Positions 11,939 to 23,745 of a stretch of 64,000 bases of DNA are shown in pieces. Below the pieces are notes generated by a model. It made no database searches. It saw nothing but the letters and a program-made list of their open reading frames with translations, and was not told where the DNA came from. A program made the position numbers and the translations under genes. Position 1 is the first letter of the stretch. Every line of letters begins with the position of its first letter. Location of the stretch: the NCBI GenBank assembly GCA_036971475.1, contig JBAIZL010000006.1, forward strand, positions 136,804,731-136,868,730, in the 5' to 3' direction. The stretch is from Prosapia bicincta. Taxonomy: Eukaryota; Arthropoda; Insecta; Hemiptera; Cercopidae.

Positions 11939-12087
11939 CCAATGACATCCTTCTGTCACATATGATTACTTTTCTTAATGATAAAGAGGATAAACAGTTG
12001 CGTGGATCTTTCTTTGACTGTATTGTTGGAGTTGCAGCGTATATTGGTATCCACAGCTCTCCCATCCTGTCCCCTCTTCTTCAACAG
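11939..12087 (+). CDS. VPS15: VPS15/PIK3R4 exon, HEAT-repeat region
   Basis: Acceptor TCTTTTAG, donor CAACAG|GTCAGT. It starts in phase 1 and ends in phase 0, and encodes (A)[49 protein letters not shown]. This matches the VPS15 block [31 protein letters not shown]. It is the most conserved HEAT segment in the window and fixes the gene identity. Confidence 0.97.
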
Positions 12088-12187
12088 GTCAGTTATGCTT
12101 TATAGCTTTCAAATACAGAATTTATTAATCTATACAGCAGCTATGTAATTATAACTATTGAACAACAATACAAATATTTAAACATTT

Positions 12188-12260
12188 TTTTATGTACATT
12201 TCGCTAACACAGTTATCATCATCAGAAGGTTACAGTCACACTTGGATCTAAAAATTAAGA
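12188..12260 (-). mobile_element. PLE-like terminal remnant
   Basis: On the minus strand this reads CTGATGATGATAAC-TGT-GTTAGCGAAATGTACATAA. It is close to the right end of the palindromic element at 63490-63545 (CTGATGATGACA ... CATCGAAATGTACATAA). A short solo end just before the 119-bp satellite array. Confidence 0.45.
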
Positions 12261-12340
12261 CCTAATTTGTACTCACAATGGGCATCACTCCCACTCCTTC
12301 GATGGGTTTAATGTTTGCTATAAATTTTTGATTGCTTTAC

Positions 12341-15300
12341 CAACAGAATTGTGTTCCCAAACTTAGTGCAGGAAGAGTATCCATACCTGTTTAATTTCTG
12401 CACTATTCCGTGGGATATGTTGACTGTTATCGCTATAAAACTGGTATCTGAGCTTTAACCTACAGAATTGTGTTCCCAAACTTAGTGCAGGAAGAGTACC
12501 CATACCTGTTTAATTTCTGCACTATTCCGTGGGATATGTTGACTGTTATCGCTATAAAACAGGTATCTGAGCTTTAACCTACAGAATTGTGTTCCCAAAC
12601 TTAGTGCAGGAAGAGTATCCATACATGTTTAATTTCTGCACTATTCCGTGGGATATGTTGACTGTTATCGCTATAAAACTCGTGTTGGAGCTTTAACTAA
12701 CAGAATTGTGTTCCCAAACTTAGTGCAGGAAGAGTACTCATACCTGTTTAACTTCTGCACTATTCCGTGGAATATGTTGACTGTTATCGCTATAAAACTC
12801 GTGTTGGAGCTTTAACCAACAGAATTGTGTTCCCAAACTTAGTGCAGGAAGAGTACTCATACCTGTTTAATTTCTGCACTATTCCGTGGGATATGTTGAC
12901 TGTTATCGCTATAAAACTGGTATCTGAGCTTTAACCTACAGAATTGTGTTCCCAAACTTAGTGCAGGAAGAGTATCCATACCTGTTTAATTTCTGCACTA
13001 TTCCGTGGGATATGTTGACTGTTATCGCTATAAAACTGGTATCTGAGCTTTAACCAACAGAATTGTGTTCCCAAACTTAGTGCAGGAAGAGTATCCATAC
13101 CTGTTTAATTTCTGCACTATTCCGTGGGATATGTTGACTGTTATCGCTATAAAACTCGTGTTGGAGCTTTAACCAACAGAATTGTGTTCCCAAACTTAGT
13201 GCAGGAAGAGTACTCATACCTGTTTAATTTCTGCACTATTCCGTGAGATACGTTGACTGTTATCGCTATAAAACTGGTATCTGAGCTTTAACCTACAGAA
13301 TTGTGTTCCCAAACTTAGTGCAGGAAGAGTATCCATACCTGTTTAATTTTTGCACTATTCCGTGGGATATGTTGACTGTTATCGCTATAAAACTGGTATC
13401 TGAGCTTTAACCTACAGAATTGTGTTCCCAAACTTAGTGCAGGAAGAGTATCCATACCTGTTTAATTTCTGCACTATTCCGTGGGATATGTTGACTGTTA
13501 TCGCTATAAAACTCGTGTTGGAGCTTTAACCAACAGAATTGTGTTCCCAAACTTAGTGCAGGAAGAGTACTCATACCTGTTTAATTTCTGCACTATTCCG
13601 TGGGATACGTTGACTGTTATCGCTATAAAACTGGTATCTGAGCTTTAACCTACAGAATTGTGTTCCCAAACTTAGTGCAGGAAGAGTATCCATACCTGTT
13701 TAATTTTTGCACTATTCCGTGGGATATGTTGACTGTTATCGCTATAAAACTGGTATCTGAGCTTTAACCTACAGAATTGTGTTTCCAAACTTAGTGCAGG
13801 AAGAGTATCCATACCTGTTTAATTTCTGCACTATTCCGTGGAATATATTGACTGTTATTGCTATAAAACTCGTGTTGGAGCTTTAACCTACAGAATTGTG
13901 TTCCCAAACTTAGTGCAGGAAGAGTATCCATACCTGTTTAATTTCTGCACTATTCCGTGGGATATGTTGACTGTTATCGCTATAAAACTGGTATCTGAGC
14001 TTTAACCTACAGAATTGTGTTCCCAAACTTAGTGCAGGAAGAGTATCCATACCTGTTTAATTTCTGCACTATTCCGTGGGATATGTTGACTGTTATCGCT
14101 TTAAAACTCGTGTTGGAGCTTTAACCAACAGAATTGTGTTCCCAAACTTAGTGCAGGAAGAGTATCCATACCTGTTTAATTTCTGCACTATTCCGTGGGA
14201 TATGTTGACTGTTATCGCTATAAAACTCGTGTTGGAGCTTTAACCAACAGAATTGTGTTCCCAAACTTAGTGCAGGAAGAGTATCCATACCTGTTTAATT
14301 TCTGCACTATTCCGTGGAATATGTTGACTGTTATCGCTATAAAACTGGTATCTGAGCTTTAACCTACAGAATTGTGTTCCCAAACTTAGTGCAGGAAGAG
14401 TATCCATACCTGTTTAATTTCTGCACTATTCCGTGGGATACGTTGACTGTTATCGCTATAAAACTGGTATCTGAGCTTTAACCTACAGAATTGTGTTCCC
14501 AAACTTAGTGCAGGAAGAGTATCCATACCTGTTTAATTTTTGCACTATTCCGTGGAATATATTGATTGTTATCGCTATAAAACTGGTGTTGAAGATTTAA
14601 CCAACAGAATTGTGTTCCCAAACTTAGTGCAGGAAGAGTACTCATACCTGTTTAATTTCTGCACTATTCCGTGGGATACGTTGACTGTTATCGCTATAAA
14701 ACTGGTATCTGAGCTTTAACCTACAGAATTGTGTTCCCAAACTTAGTGCAGGAAGAGTATCCATACCTGTTTAATTTCTGCACTATTCCGTGGAATATAT
14801 TGACTGTTATCGCTATAAAACTCGTGTTGGAGCTTTAACCAACAGAATTGTGTTCCCAAACTTAGTGCAGGAAGAGTATCCATACCTGTTTAATTTCTGC
14901 ACTATTCCGTGGGATACGTTGACTGTTATCGCTATAAAACTCGTGTTGGAGCTTTAACCAACAGAATTGTGTTCCCAAACTTAGTGCAGGAAGAGTATCC
15001 ATACCTGTTTAATTTCTGCACTATTCCGTGGAATATGTTGACTGTTATCGCTATAAAACTCGTGTTAGAGCTTTAACCAACAGAATTGTGTTCCCAAACT
15101 TAGTGCAGGAAGAGTATCCATACCTGTTTAATTTCTGCACTATTCCGTGGAATATATTGACTGTTATCGCTATAAAACTTGTGTTGGAGCTTTAACCAAC
15201 AGAATTGTGTTCCCAAACTTAGTGCAGGAAGAGTATCCATACCTGTTTAATTTCTGCACTATTCCGTGGAATATATTGACTGTTATCGCTATAAAACTTG

Positions 15301-16160
15301 TGTTGGAGCTTTAACCAACAGAATTGTGTTCCAAAACTTAGTGCAGGAAGAGTATCCATACCTGTTTAATTTCTGCACTATTCCGTGGGATATGTTGACT
15401 GTTATCGCTATAAAACTCGTGTTAGAGCTTTAACCAACAGAATTGTGTTCCCAAACTTAGTGCAGGAAGAGTATCCATACCTGTTTAATTTCTGCACTAT
15501 TCCGTGGAATATATTGACTGTTATCGCTATAAAACTGGTATCTGAGCTTTAACCTACAGAATTGTGTTCCCAAACTTAGTGCAGGAAGAGTATCCATACC
15601 TGTTTAATTTCTGCACTATTCCGTGGAATATATTGACTGTTATCGCTATAAAACTTGTGTTGGAGCTTTAACCAACAGAATTGTGTTCCAAAACTTAGTG
15701 CAGGAAGAGTATCCATACCTGTTTAATTTCTGCACTATTCCGTGGGATATGTTGACTGTTATCGCTATAAAACTCGTGTTAGAGCTTTAACCAACAGAAT
15801 TGTGTTCCCAAACTTAGTGCAGGAAGAGTATCCATACCTGTTTAATTTCTGCACTATTCCGTGGAATATATTGACTGTTATCGCTATAAAACTTGTGTTG
15901 GAGCTTTAACCAACAGAATTGTGTTCCAAAACTTAGTGCAGGAAGAGTATCCATACATGTTTAATTTCTGCACTATTCTGTGGAATATGTTGACTGTTAT
16001 CGCTATAAAACAGGTATCTGAGCTTTAACCTACAGAATTGTGTTTCCAAACTTAGTGCAGGAAGAGTATCCATACCTGTTTAATTTTTGCACTATTCCGT
16101 GGAATATATTGATTGTTATCGCTATAAAACTGGTGTTGAAGATTTAACCAACAGAATTGT
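12341..16160. repeat. 119-bp satellite array, about 32 copies
   Basis: Units begin ACAGAATTGTGTTCCCAAAC and recur every 119 bp (12343, 12462, 12581 and on to about 16150). Two main monomer types alternate irregularly, differing in the last 25 bp (CTGGTATCTGAGCTTTAACC versus CTCGTGTTGGAGCTTTAACC). Almost all monomers keep an 8-bp inverted repeat, TAGTGCAG ... CTGCACTA, about 28 bp apart. The array sits inside a VPS15 intron. TTTAA stop codons in each unit exclude a long coding frame. Confidence 0.97.
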
Positions 16161-17089
16161 ATGCTTTTAACCTACTTATAATATTATAGTAAACACTGTT
16201 TAATTATAATACAAATTTATACTAATTAAGAATCATGAAATATTTGTGCTGATGAGTTTATCAGGACAAAAATCCATGAAATGCTATAAAAATCTCTTTA
16301 TCTTTTTATTTCTTTAAGCTTCTAAATATATGTTAAAGGCTGACAAACACTTTTGCGACTGTATGCCATCTACGAATAATATTTGAAAACAAGAAATCTC
16401 TAATAAAGACCCTGCCATGGGACACCCTGAATGGGAAGCAACAGGCACATTATATGGTGCTGTGCTAACTGCAATATTCTAGTGCTTCTGTAGTGCTTTG
16501 TGACTTCTCAATGGAAGAAATATCAATAGACTATGCTTCCATAATAAGAGAATTTTGTAATTTCATATCCTATTTTTCTGTTTTTGGTGTTATCTTGATT
16601 CTTTAGAGCTAGTAAGAATCTACAAAAATTTATACTTAGAGTTGACGAGATTTGAGTTTGACTTGAAACAAAAAGATTTTCTGCTAAAGACGCTGCTTTA
16701 AATAATTAAAACATAAGGTTTTTAAAAATTATTCTCTTTGAGGAGCTATGGTGAAACTTTATGGGTAAGAAAGAGGACATAGGAAATGAGATACTAAGAT
16801 AATAAGTTTAGGTGTTACAGCATGCACAGTGAATGGCCTTATAATCAAACAAGACAAGACATGTTATGTGGCTTGTAATAAATCTGTCATTAGTGGTTGA
16901 AGTGTTGTCATGTTGTCGGGATCATATCTAGTATCAAACTTAAATACTTAATTATTTGAAATTCTTTATGAAATCGAAGAACTGATAGAGTCTTTGAAAC
17001 TTTTGCAGGGGATCTATGGTAGTAATGTGATAACACATGCAGTAGTTTAGCGATTGCACAAATTGTTTTTTGATATATAAGAGACATTG
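16161..17089. other. VPS15 intron, no feature recognised
   Basis: AT-rich sequence between two tandem arrays. No convincing coding, RNA or transposon signal was seen. Confidence 0.5.
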
Positions 17090-17890
17090 TAAGTGATGGA
17101 AACTAAGCAGAGTGAAACTACAGATGTTAATGAATATGTGTGATAAACAGGTGAAGTTGAAGGTGATGAACAGTAGAGCAAAACTGCAGAAATAATGAAA
17201 ATATTTCATAGGTAAGACACAATACATGTGTTAAACAGTATAGCAAAATTGCAAGAATAATGATTGATAGACGAGAAATGTCATATGTTATGAATAGTAG
17301 CACAAAACTGCAAACAAACAATGAATATGTTCGTTTCATGGGCAAGAGACATAAAAGTGATTAACAGTAAAGCAAAACTACAATAATTAATGAAAACGTT
17401 TGATAAACTAGAGTCATTAAAGGTGACAAAGAATACAGAAAAACTAATGAAAATGTTTGATAGACAAAAGGGCATTCAATCTGAAGAACAGAGGAGCAAA
17501 ACTGCAAAAAACTAATGAAAATGATTGATAGACAAAAGGGGATTAAAGCTGAAGAACAAAGGAGCAAATCTGCAAAAACGTATGCAAATTTTTGATAGAC
17601 AAGAGATATTGAAGTTGATGAACAGTAGAGCAAAACTAAAAATAATGAACATGTTTGATAGATAAGAAACATTGAAGGTGATTAAGAGTAGAGAAAAGCT
17701 ACAAAAATAATGAAAATGTTTAATAGATGAGAGAAATTGAGGGTGACAATCTGTAAAGTTGCAAAAACTATTGATAAGGTTTAATCGACAAAAGAAGGTA
17801 ATGAACAGTAGTGCAGAAATTTATGAAAATATTTCCTAGACAAGAGACATTAAAAATGATAAACAGTAGGGTAAAACTGCAAAAACTGCC
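17090..17890. repeat. Degenerate minisatellite, about 60-70 bp unit
   Basis: Loose repeats of a unit like ATAGACAAGAGACATTGAAG-GTGATGAACAGTAGAGCAAA-ACTGCAAAAATAATGAAAAT, about 12 copies with many substitutions and indels. This is an old array compared with the neighbouring 119-bp and 22-bp arrays. Minus-strand ORFs across it are by-products. Confidence 0.8.
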
Positions 17891-17999
17891 AATCTATTTT
17901 CAATATTGTCCATGTTATGGAGTAGGAACTGTGGTGATAATGAGATCTAGAGACAGATTAGTTGTGATCATGTTGCATAAGTATTTATCTGTTCATTAA

Positions 18000-18925
18000 C
18001 ACGTTCACAATCGAGCAACGCTTATATGCTCCGTCTGGTTTTTCACAAGAGACCGGCGGTAAGAATTTTGATCTTACCACACATACCACATTAACTTGGG
18101 CCAGATCTTCATAACAGACCAAAAGTGGAAAGTTGTTATAATAACTTATTGTACTTCATACAAACTCTTGACTTATATGTGTGCTTGTTGTATATTTTGG
18201 TTTTTACTGTTTTTAGTGTTTTTTAGGATGGTGCATATATGAGCCGGTTGGTCTATAGCAAGAAAATTTAATCATGTTACGGGCTTCCCAAGTATGAGGC
18301 ACTACAGTGTAGCCCTTCAAATCCGAAATCAAATATGATTTTGATGAAAACCAATTTTTAAAAGTATGTAAAATTTAATAAATTATAAACAGTATATAGG
18401 CTGTTAAATTTTGCTACTAACATAAAACAGGGCTTAGATGTGTAATATATTAGAAATAACAGTATATACACGTAAAAACAGAAATGTTATACAAAGGCTT
18501 ATATCAACAAACTCCCAACTAACTCTGTTTACATTTGTGTTCCGTATACAGTAGGCCAACAGAATATTTACAAACACACTCATCACTGGTGACAGGTTTA
18601 CACCCTGTGTTGATAAATCAAATTTAGAGTACATTTTTTGTGATTCTATTGAAAAGAATGGTGCATGAAGGGATAAACTATGTGTCCGGAATATTTTGAC
18701 GTCATTGACCTTGATAACTGAGCCAAATGTTCCACTGTAACGTCAGACATGTCTATAATCCGATACGAATATATCAAACCGTGAAAATAAACCACTGATT
18801 TGTCACAGGAATAAAAGTAACACGCAAACAGTGTCGCAAATATGAGCCGTTAGTCCATTTTAACTACCCAGAGCCGGCTGGTCTATACCAATAGGTATTT
18901 TGTTAACATTGCGGTAGCGAACGTG
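18000..18925. mobile_element. piggyBac-like non-autonomous element
   Basis: 926 bp bounded by inverted CACGTTC (18000-18006) and GAACGTG (18919-18925). The left flank is TTAA (17996-17999) and the right flank is TTAG (18926-18929), one change from the TTAA target site typical of piggyBac. Internal short repeats (GAGCCGGTTGGTCTATA near 18240, GAGCCGGCTGGTCTATA near 18880, a related CTGGTTTTTCA near 18036) look like subterminal repeats. No transposase ORF. Confidence 0.65.
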
Positions 18926-19020
18926 TTAGTAGATATAATTATACGTTGGAAAAAACTAACTACTTCCTTATTATATGTTTAACTTTGTTTACTAACTTTT
19001 TGCTCTTGTTTTGCTTCTAG

Positions 19021-19109
19021 GGTCTGACTGATGGTGAGGAGTTTGTCATGAGGCTAGCTATAATTACAATGGCAACTCTCACAGAGCTGGGTCTGTTAAC
19101 AAGTCAGCA
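19021..19109 (+). pseudogene. Tandem partial duplicate of the following VPS15 exon
   Basis: A segment of about 140 bp (18970-19109) containing a polypyrimidine tract, the acceptor GCTTCTAG and the first 89 bases of the next exon is repeated immediately upstream of the real exon. Differences: VMRLA for VVRRA, MATL for MTTL, and one missing base near 19096 (TTAACAAG versus TTACACAAG). The copy has no obvious donor; read through, it reaches TGA just inside the second copy (about 19166). It could be a decoy acceptor, a recent duplication or an assembly artefact. Confidence 0.8.
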
Positions 19110-19160
19110 TTATATGTTTAACTTTGTTTACTTAACTTTTTCTTCTTGTTTTGCTTCTAG

Positions 19161-19313
19161 GGTCTGACTGATGGTGAGGAGTTTGTCGTGAGGCGAGCTA
19201 TAATTACAATGACAACTCTCACAGAGCTGGGTCTGTTACACAAGTCAGCATTGTATGAGTTATTACCAGAAACCGCATGTTTTCTCATCCACCCTAACTT
19301 ATGGATCAGGCAT
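19161..19313 (+). CDS. VPS15: VPS15/PIK3R4 exon, HEAT-repeat region
   Basis: Acceptor TTGCTTCTAG, donor GGCAT|GTAGGT; 153 bp, phase 0 to phase 0. Encodes GLTDGEEFVVRRAIITMTTL, TELGLLHKSALYELLPETAC, FLIHPNLWIRH. It matches the family's GLSD-EEFV--KAL--L--LC-LGLL and PFL-HPNLWIRYGAVGFI motifs. Ending at CAT, rather than at the GTAACT four bases further on, keeps phase 0 and lets the next exon continue as AIVGFI with the family's spacing. Its acceptor region is duplicated just upstream. Confidence 0.95.
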
Positions 19314-19754
19314 GTAGGTAACTAATTATTTAATATGTTTGTATTTTTTAAAAAAATATTATAAGATATTGCTTCTCCTGAAATAAATAATTTAGAAGTA
19401 TAACATTAGTTATTATAATGTATAAATGATAATTTAATTTAATTTAGTTACATACAAATTATTCACCTTTCATTGTTTTGTCTTAATATTATTGACTAAT
19501 CTGTATTCTCCTCTCCCTGCTTCACCCCTGATGTCCTTCATCTACACTAATAATCCCAGTAGCTTTCAGCATGTGCTTACTTCTCATAAGTTTTAGTTCT
19601 TCTGAATAATAGTATTGTTTATACATATTTTTTCAATTCACTTTTGATGTGTTTTGGTCCTATAGTATTCATTTAGTATTACACTTGCTCTTCTGTGCTA
19701 TGTTTTTTATTTTATTGTTCGGTCTAGTTTACCATAATTTATAGCTTTTATACC
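19314..19754. other. VPS15 intron, no feature recognised
   Basis: AT-rich intron between the exon ending at 19313 and a mariner-type fossil. I see nothing in it. Confidence 0.5.
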
Positions 19755-20958
19755 CATATACTGTATGCACCAAACTGAATCGGCTGTAGTTGCCTTCTCG
19801 GTCAGATATGCCAACTTTTATTAGTTTTTGCTGACATGGTGCCAAATACTGCAGAGACAACTTTTATCACAGAGCATTGGGGGGGGGGGGCAGGTTTGTC
19901 GCACACTGCATCTTCAGGAACAATTTCACAAAAAACCGCCTAGTAATGCTGTGAATATTAGTATTTTGACACAGCGGAAAGACTTTTCAGGTTACCCAAC
20001 TACTGTCTGTATAAATGAAAACCATGGAAGAGTGTTCCAGCAAGTGTTACAGTCATCAAATAGAAGCTTAAACTGAATCCAAACAATACTGTGATAAGAA
20101 GAACGTTCAAAAACATTGATGGTTTTCCCTACGAGATTAAAACTGTGCGACCTTTGAACTGTATAAACAAAACACCAGAGCTCAGAGCGCTTTGATGTTG
20201 GAAATGGGCTATGGAAAACCTGAGTATATGAGAAACATATAGTTTTCGGATAAATGTTATGTGCACCTTAGTGTTTTTATAAACAAGCGAACAAGACGTT
20301 TTCTTCAGTTTAAACATCCTGACAGTGTTGTACAGAAGCCGCAGCATAGTAGGCGTGTAACCATTTGGTGCGCTGTGTCAGGAAGAGGCGTAATCAGTCT
20401 ATAAATTGGAACTGATATAGGATCCTTTTTTGTTGTTTATAGGAGACCTCAAGAAAATTTTGTTCTGTCTGAAACTTGTCTTTTCGTTCACATCGGTTCC
20501 AGCAAGAAAACGCAATCAGCCACACTGCCTTAGACAACATTGTTTACCTTCAAGAAACTTTTGGTAACCGCCTCATCTCCCTTAGAACAAACTTTCTTTA
20601 GCCAGCCCTCTACCCCGATCTTACACCACCTGAAGCCTATGTTTGGGGAATGATGAAAGAGAAGATTTTCCGTGATGACCCACCAACCACCATTGTCCAA
20701 TTACAGGAAAAAATAACCATACATATAATGAGCATGAAATAACCCTTCTTCACCACAATAATGCAAAACCTTCAGGAATGGTACGAGTGTTGCCTCTATA
20801 CAAGCATGCCATATAGAACATGTTTATACCCGAGTCTAACTGACTCAGGTTTTTTTTTTACTTTAATGTGTTTATAAAACTATTTTAAAAAAATAAGGTG
20901 AAATAAAATAAAATCTTACAACTGTTTCAATACTGCTTGTTTTGGCGCATTGGTATTT
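19755..20958 (+). mobile_element. Tc1/mariner (Tc3-like) transposon fossil
   Basis: The left end, ATACTGTATGCACCAAAC (about 19758), is roughly inverted relative to the right end, GTTTTGGCGCATTGGTAT (about 20939-20956), giving imperfect terminal inverted repeats. Between them lies a multiply broken transposase on the + strand. A run of 12 G at 19869-19880 interrupts it. Target duplications are not clear. Confidence 0.6.
19828..20815 (+). pseudogene. Tc3-like transposase, broken
   Basis: Recognisable pieces in changing frames: SGYPTTVCINENHGRVFQQV followed by LQSSNRSLN (helix-turn-helix linker, about 19990-20075); VTIWCAVSGRGVI (about 20359-20397); and FQQENAISHTALDNIVYLQE followed by TFGNRLIS, then LYPDLTPPEAYVWGMMKEKI (about 20500-20670). 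These correspond to the family's FQQDGAPPHTA and (R/Y)SPDLTP-D-F-WG--K blocks around the second Asp and the final D/E. In the FQQ block the usual D reads E. Numerous stops and frameshifts; inactive. Confidence 0.7.
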
Positions 20959-21904
20959 TCATTGTTTATATAGCCTTTTTGTTATGTAAATATGATATTG
21001 GCTTTGTAACACATGTTTACTTTGTCTAATACTGTCCATCTTGGGGCATTTGGTACTGCTCTATAGCTCTCCAAGTATACATTTTCCATTTTTGCAATCT
21101 TTTACCTCTAGGTTCCATTTATTGAACCTACTATGAGCTTACCATATGACTTCATTATGGTTTTGAACTCAGAAAATCAGTACATTTTAAATTCTAAGCA
21201 CATGCCTGCTGTACTTTTAAATCCTAGTATAAGTATTTTTTGGAGAGTGTTGGTGACGACAGGTACCTTTCTTTTAAGTCCTAAAACACTTTAATGTTTT
21301 CTGATAGTCTGTTCCTTATTTTTAATTGGGCCTGTGAATTTTTATAGTGTTTTCTGTCAGTCTTAGTAATTTTTATATTGATATTGTCCAATTTTAACTC
21401 TTCCCAGATAATATTAAAAGGAAATCATATTTTCTGAGATACTCTTTACGTAGGACAAAGTACAGTGGATGTACGACTTCGTTCCTTCTGATTATCTTTT
21501 CTTTTGAGTTGCAAAAAAAAAAAAAAACTTTTGAGTCACATGCTGAAGTCCCATTCACCTCAAATTATCAAGACTCTACTGTATTAAGAATGTGTTTTAA
21601 ATCAATAGGTAAGAATTAATAGTATAAATACACGATGTAGTCAAATCTCATGAGCATTGCATGAGGCAAGAACATTACAAATATATTGAAATGTAAATAC
21701 ACTTGGCTGTATGGTCAAAGTCTAAAACTACTCAGGTCATAAAAGAAAAAATTTATTTGAGTTTATTTTTGTTAAATAATTACAATTAATATTAATAAAG
21801 TAATATAAACTATAACCTATGTGTTAATATAACTGTTCTTCCACATATTCTATAACATAAAATCAGCTGTTTTATGAAATCCTATGTTAACACTTATTTT
21901 AGGT
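20959..21904. other. VPS15 intron, possible MITE remnant at 21469-21584
   Basis: AT-rich. A weak TACAGTGGA ... TCTACTGTA pair at 21469-21584, enclosing an A15 run, may be a pogo-like scrap. I see nothing else. Confidence 0.35.
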
Positions 21905-23510
21905 GAAATAGTACAAAATAACTACGTTGCATACCTTGCCCCTTTTGTGAAAAATTTTCTCCCATATAAAACTAAAATTAATTCATTAAATTTAATTTAT
22001 GAATTAATGTTGAAAAAAATTTATTAACATCAATTGTCATCAACTACAAGTTTACCAAAGTGTGTTTTCACATACAATATAAAAAATGGATACGAATTAA
22101 TTAATAAAATAAAAAACATAAAAACAAACAGCAACACAAAAATAATAAGTTGTGACATAACTAACATGTACCCTAGCATCCCAATAGAAGAAACCATAGA
22201 AATAATGAAAAACAAACTAATACACAATAACAAAAAAAAGAAACACAATAGATAGTATAATTACGCTAACCAAACACATATGTAATCAAAATTACTTCCA
22301 ATTTAACAATAAATACTACAAACAGACAACTGGACACCCCATGGGATCACCCATATCATCAGTCATGTCAGAAATATATTTACAACACTTTGAACAAATA
22401 ATAATTAAACCTATACTAAACACACTCAATATTTCACTATGGACAAGGTATGTAGACGATATACTTGTAATATACCAACCTACCATTCACAACGAACACG
22501 TCATAATATTAAACAAACTAAATACTTACAACGAAAACATACAATTCACCGTCGAAACAGAAACAAATAGAACAATCAACTATCTCTACATCACATTAAA
22601 TATAAATGATAATAAAATAGAAACTACAGTATACAGGAAACCTACTTCCAACAACACCACAATACACTACAAATCTAACCACCCCTGGACACACAAAATT
22701 AACACTTACAGTAACATGATAAATAAAGCAATAAAATACACACAGGATAACAAACAAAAATTAAATGAAGAATTAGATAACATTACAAAAATAGCAATAG
22801 AAAATGGATACAACAAACACCTTATAAAAAATATATACAATAAATTCACAAAAAAACCCAACCTCAACACAACAGTACAACCGGAACACAAAAATAATAA
22901 AAATAAAAAAATCTACCTAAAATATAAATACACCAATAACAAAATAGAAAAAATAAAAAATATATACAACAAAGAATATTACACTCCAACATACAAACCA
23001 AACAACAAAATAATAAAATATCTTAATAACACAAACCACAAAACAAATTCAGAAAAACATTACCTATCAGGAATTTACAAAATTACATGTAACAACTGTA
23101 ACACATTTTACATAGGGAAAACAACCAGATCATTTAAAATAAGATTTGAAGAACATAATAGAGCATTCAAAAACAAAAATTCAAAAGTATCAATGTTGCA
23201 GCACACAAACATCAAATGTTGCAGCACACCTAATATCACATAAACATGAAATAACAAATTGCGAAAATAACCTAACCATACTTGAAATAAATAATAACCC
23301 AATAGAACTAAACTCACTAGAAAAATACCACATTTATAAAAACATACACAATAATTTAATGAATTTACAAACAACATATACAGAAGACATACTATTCAAA
23401 AACATTATACACAAGACTCAAGAGGAAACGTGTATGACGTCAACAATTACCAACACAACGGACCGAACATCCACACCAGAAAAATTGAGAAAAAGTAATA
23501 AGTGATTCGA
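21905..23510 (+). pseudogene. Penelope-like element: reverse transcriptase plus GIY-YIG endonuclease, broken
   Basis: RT motifs: SCDITNMYPSIPI (motif A, about 22150-22190), TGHPMGSPISSVMSEIYL (motif B, about 22330-22380) and RYVDDILVI (catalytic YVDD, about 22450). A Lys/Asn-rich linker follows, then a GIY-YIG endonuclease: GIYKITCNNCNTFYIGKTTR (about 23070-23130) with CxxC and a downstream HLISHKHE. RT plus C-terminal GIY-YIG defines Penelope-like elements. Breaks: a stop at about 22016, a frameshift in an A8 run near 22232, and a 23-bp tandem duplication at about 23192-23237 that shifts frame inside the endonuclease. Very A-rich codon use. Upstream limit uncertain. Confidence 0.88.
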
Positions 23511-23543
23511 CAATGGTCAAGTGACCGAAAGGCGCCTCATCAC
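23502..23543 (+). ncRNA. Hammerhead-ribozyme-like fold, variant core
   Basis: Stem I GTGAT (23502-23506) pairs with ATCAC (23539-23543). The core is TCGACAAT (23507-23514). Stem II is GGTC-AAGT-GACC (23515-23526). GAAA follows at 23527-23530, with the last A paired in stem III (AGGC/GCCT, 23530-23537), and C at 23538 is in the cleavage position. Topology, GAA and UH features fit a type I hammerhead as known from PLEs. The CUGAUGA box is replaced by UCGACAA, so C3 and G8 are U and A. Activity unknown. Confidence 0.5.
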
Positions 23544-23642
23544 ACAAGGTAAAATCATTGCACTTCATGATGGATAAAATTACTTACAATAGTAATATAT
23601 TAACTTCATAAAGTCAGTGCAACGGAAAAACAATGGATAATG
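23502..23642 (+). repeat. Direct repeat copy 1 after the PLE ORF (pLTR-like)
   Basis: About 141 bp lying immediately 3' of the PLE reading frame and repeated at 23746-23883 with about 90% identity. It begins with a hammerhead-like fold (see separate entry) and contains TAATATATTAACTTCATAAA. Repeated, ribozyme-bearing terminal sequence is what PLE pseudo-LTRs look like. Confidence 0.75.
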
Positions 23643-23745
23643 TAATATATATATATATATATATTTGTAGTTATGCAACACTGTTTTCTTGTATACATGT
23701 ATGTATATATATATATATATCATATATATATCATATATCACTGGA

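Noticed and set aside
12341..12460. Hammerhead motif within the 119-bp satellite unit
   Set aside because: I looked for CTGANGA ... GAAA on both strands of the monomer and found none; only the 8-bp dyad is notable.
12341..16160. CRISPR-like regular repeats
   Set aside because: Eukaryotic context, head-to-tail monomers without unique spacers, no cas genes. Satellite DNA.
17281..17672. Minus-strand ORFs of 64-103 residues
   Set aside because: Lie in a degenerate minisatellite; repetitive hydrophobic sequence without a recognisable domain.
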